Shown here: positions 62,165 through 64,000 of the stretch, one piece after another | How positions within the stretch are numbered: position 1 is the stretch's first letter | Layout: the number at the start of each line of letters is the position of its first letter | NCBI GenBank assembly: GCA_008694505.1 | Contig: VZDJ01007749.1 | Coordinates: forward strand, 1,788,135 to 1,852,134 | DNA: 64,000 bases | Reading direction: 5' to 3' | DNA from: Cyanoderma ruficeps | Lineage: Eukaryota; Chordata; Aves; Passeriformes; Timaliidae | The notes under the pieces: model-generated | Told to the model about the DNA's origin: nothing | Seen by the model: only the letters and a program-made list of their open reading frames with translations | Databases searched by the model: none | Program-made: the position numbers and the translations under genes

Positions 62165-64000
62165 CACATTACCTGCCATGGAGAAAACCCTGAAATAATA
62201 AATGCCACCATCACATTTTACTGCTATCATAAATAATTATTCAGCACATGTCCATAGGCTCAATTTATTGTATCATATTCACTTAAATGTGTTTATGAAA
62301 CGATCCTTCTGCACACACATGCATTTTATCAAATTTTAGATTCCTTGATAAATGGCACAGACCTTTTTTTGCTATATGGCACAGTCTGTCATACCTCTAA
62401 TCCAATTTTGAAATAAAGGTATTCTTAGATCTTCCTCTAATAAGGCTATTTATCTTGCTACAGTTATTCCTCATTTGCTTATTTTCTTATGGAATGGATT
62501 AAGATTTAATAATGATATATTTCCTAATAAACAGAGCTAGAGGACAGCTTATTCCATTACCTCAGATATACCCTAGTTACATCTTCACTGGAGCCCATTA
62601 AATATTCTTGGGCAGTACTTAGCAATATATAAAAGGTTTCTTGTTTTTGATTTCAGCAGAGACATCAATCTAAATGTTCTGAGTTATATTGCATAATTGT
62701 CAAAGAGCTAAATATGCCCAATGAAGGTATAGTAGTTAAAATATATTGGTATATATCTAATATTTATAGATAACCCTTTTAAAGAAGTCAGGATGTATTG
62801 CCATGTTCAGCCATTCTATTTTAATTCTAAATCATGGCCTCTGTGTTTTCTTTTGCAGTCAATCAGTCAGTCAAAGACCCTTTAGAACATTTACCTTGCA
62901 GCTTTGCAATTTTAATTATCTGATAAAGTGGTAGGGGGAAAAAATTACAATTTTGCAGTAAGTTCATATCTTACTAATAGTTTTTCAAGAAATGGAATCC
63001 AAGATTGTAACAGATTTGAGAGAAGAGGACTCTCTAGTTCCCTGCTTATCCTTTGCATTTCAGATTTGGGTCTTCAGGTAATGTTACCATTGACACTCAG
63101 TTGCTGATTCAAATTGTTGTGTTTTGGCCAGTAACCTTGTTTTAGGTCTAATTTCAAGACACACAGACTGTGGCAGATTCACTAATGTGGTGATATTATG
63201 CACAATAAACTCTCTCAGACATCATTACTCAGATACTTTGAAAATAAAAGATTAAATATGGGTAAACTTTAACATTGCATGAAGTTTCTGCATCCTGTGT
63301 TCATAGTGATTGAATGAGCCATGTCCTCACCAGCTCAAGGTGCTGTCAACCATGGCTTTCAAGTCTTCTTATCAGGCCTGGCCCTGAGGTGTGTCTGTAC
63401 CAGGAGATGCAGAGGATGTAGCTGACTGTGGTCAGAAACACCTAGGTCAGATCCTTTCCTGACAGAGACAGTTGGAAGCTGTATTCTGCAGTGTTCCATG
63501 ACTAAACCTTCCAGGAAGGCTTCCAGGTGGTTTGTTATCTACGTTGCTTTTTAAAGCATTTGTGCTGGTAGACCTGTTGAAGACACAGGGCAGGAGAAGG
63601 GAATACAGGTAACTTGCCCCTGATAAGTAACAGCTGTGTTAATTACCCATACAGCCTCAACCCTAATGAGTCACAGCTACATCCAATAAAGGTAAGTGTG
63701 GTAAAAGGGAGTGGGTTAGCTGGTGAAGGGATCATCATGGAAGATCATGAAGAAGGAGAATCCTGGGGAGAGAGAATCACTGCTGTGAGGTCAGTGTGGG
63801 TCTGCAGTTAGAGCCTGTTGTTGGAACCTGCAGCCATAGTCTGGCCAGGTAAGAGCCTGCAAACTAATACCTGCAGTCAGTGTTTAGCAGGACATAACCA
63901 GCAGTCAGAGGCTGCAAGGGAAACCTACAGTAGGAGCTTCCTGCAGCCAGAGTCAGTGAATGGTTGGAGTCAGGATGGCTGAGATGTAAAGGGGAATAAA

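Larger units (their letters stand above)
50571..63999 (+). other. NRXN1: NRXN1-beta first intron, no further exon recognised
   Basis: After the island the sequence returns to AT-rich intron. It holds the TG/TA and GT microsatellites, poly-T runs at 53249 and 59353-59371, poly-A runs at 58184-58199 and 60403-60416, the possible MIR core, the (CTTTT)n tract and the poly-A-tailed block at 62.1 kb. Two moderately GC-richer patches (53.87-54.3 kb, 59.69-60.1 kb) carry opposing open frames with no recognised product. The last 200 bases have loosely repeating CCTGCAGTCAG-like motifs. I looked for the shared LNS6 exon that follows the beta exon and did not find it. Confidence 0.6.

Noticed and set aside
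50571..63999. Search for the LNS6 exon shared by alpha and beta neurexin-1
   Set aside because: No frame beginning with the expected GTTYIF-type junction was found; the exon is presumably to the right of the window.

Overview
The window is vertebrate, almost certainly avian, nuclear DNA. It is AT-rich, dominated by non-coding sequence and poor in repeats. The only recognisable transposons are CR1 LINE 3' ends, the commonest bird retrotransposon. I cannot name the species from sequence alone.

One gene is securely identified: the beta-specific first coding exon of neurexin-1 (NRXN1) on the + strand, coding bases 49717-49957. It encodes a signal peptide and the histidine-rich beta-specific N-terminus, and ends in a phase-1 splice donor at 49958. 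It sits in a GC- and CpG-rich domain of about 3 kb (roughly 47.4-50.6 kb) that would hold the beta promoter. In the long alpha-neurexin transcript this exon is skipped, so the whole window would be intron for alpha mRNA. For beta mRNA, everything upstream of the island is 5' flank and everything after 49957 is first-intron sequence. No laminin-G (LNS) exon was recognised, so the next shared exon should lie beyond the right edge.

Layout. 1-47.4 kb: AT-rich intron with one sense CR1 (about 3.96-4.31 kb), one antisense CR1 (26.54-26.78 kb), an old degraded antisense CR1-like LINE (about 36.17-36.57 kb), a nested pair of antisense CR1s (45.17-45.73 kb), several microsatellites and homopolymers. 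47.4-50.6 kb: promoter island, 5' leader with three small upstream ORFs, and the NRXN1-beta exon. 50.6-64 kb: beta first intron, with a TG run, a long pure (CTTTT)n tract at 61.27-61.35 kb and a polyA-tailed block at about 62.15 kb that looks like the end of a retrocopy.

The least explained signal is on the minus strand between about 2.4 and 14.3 kb. Several open blocks there are flanked by splice-site-like sequences, and three of them (14091-14250, 10420-10518, 7298-7543) have mutually compatible reading phase. They match no family I recognise. They are reported as weak candidates for an antisense or nested transcript, because chance open frames of this length are common in a 64 kb window.
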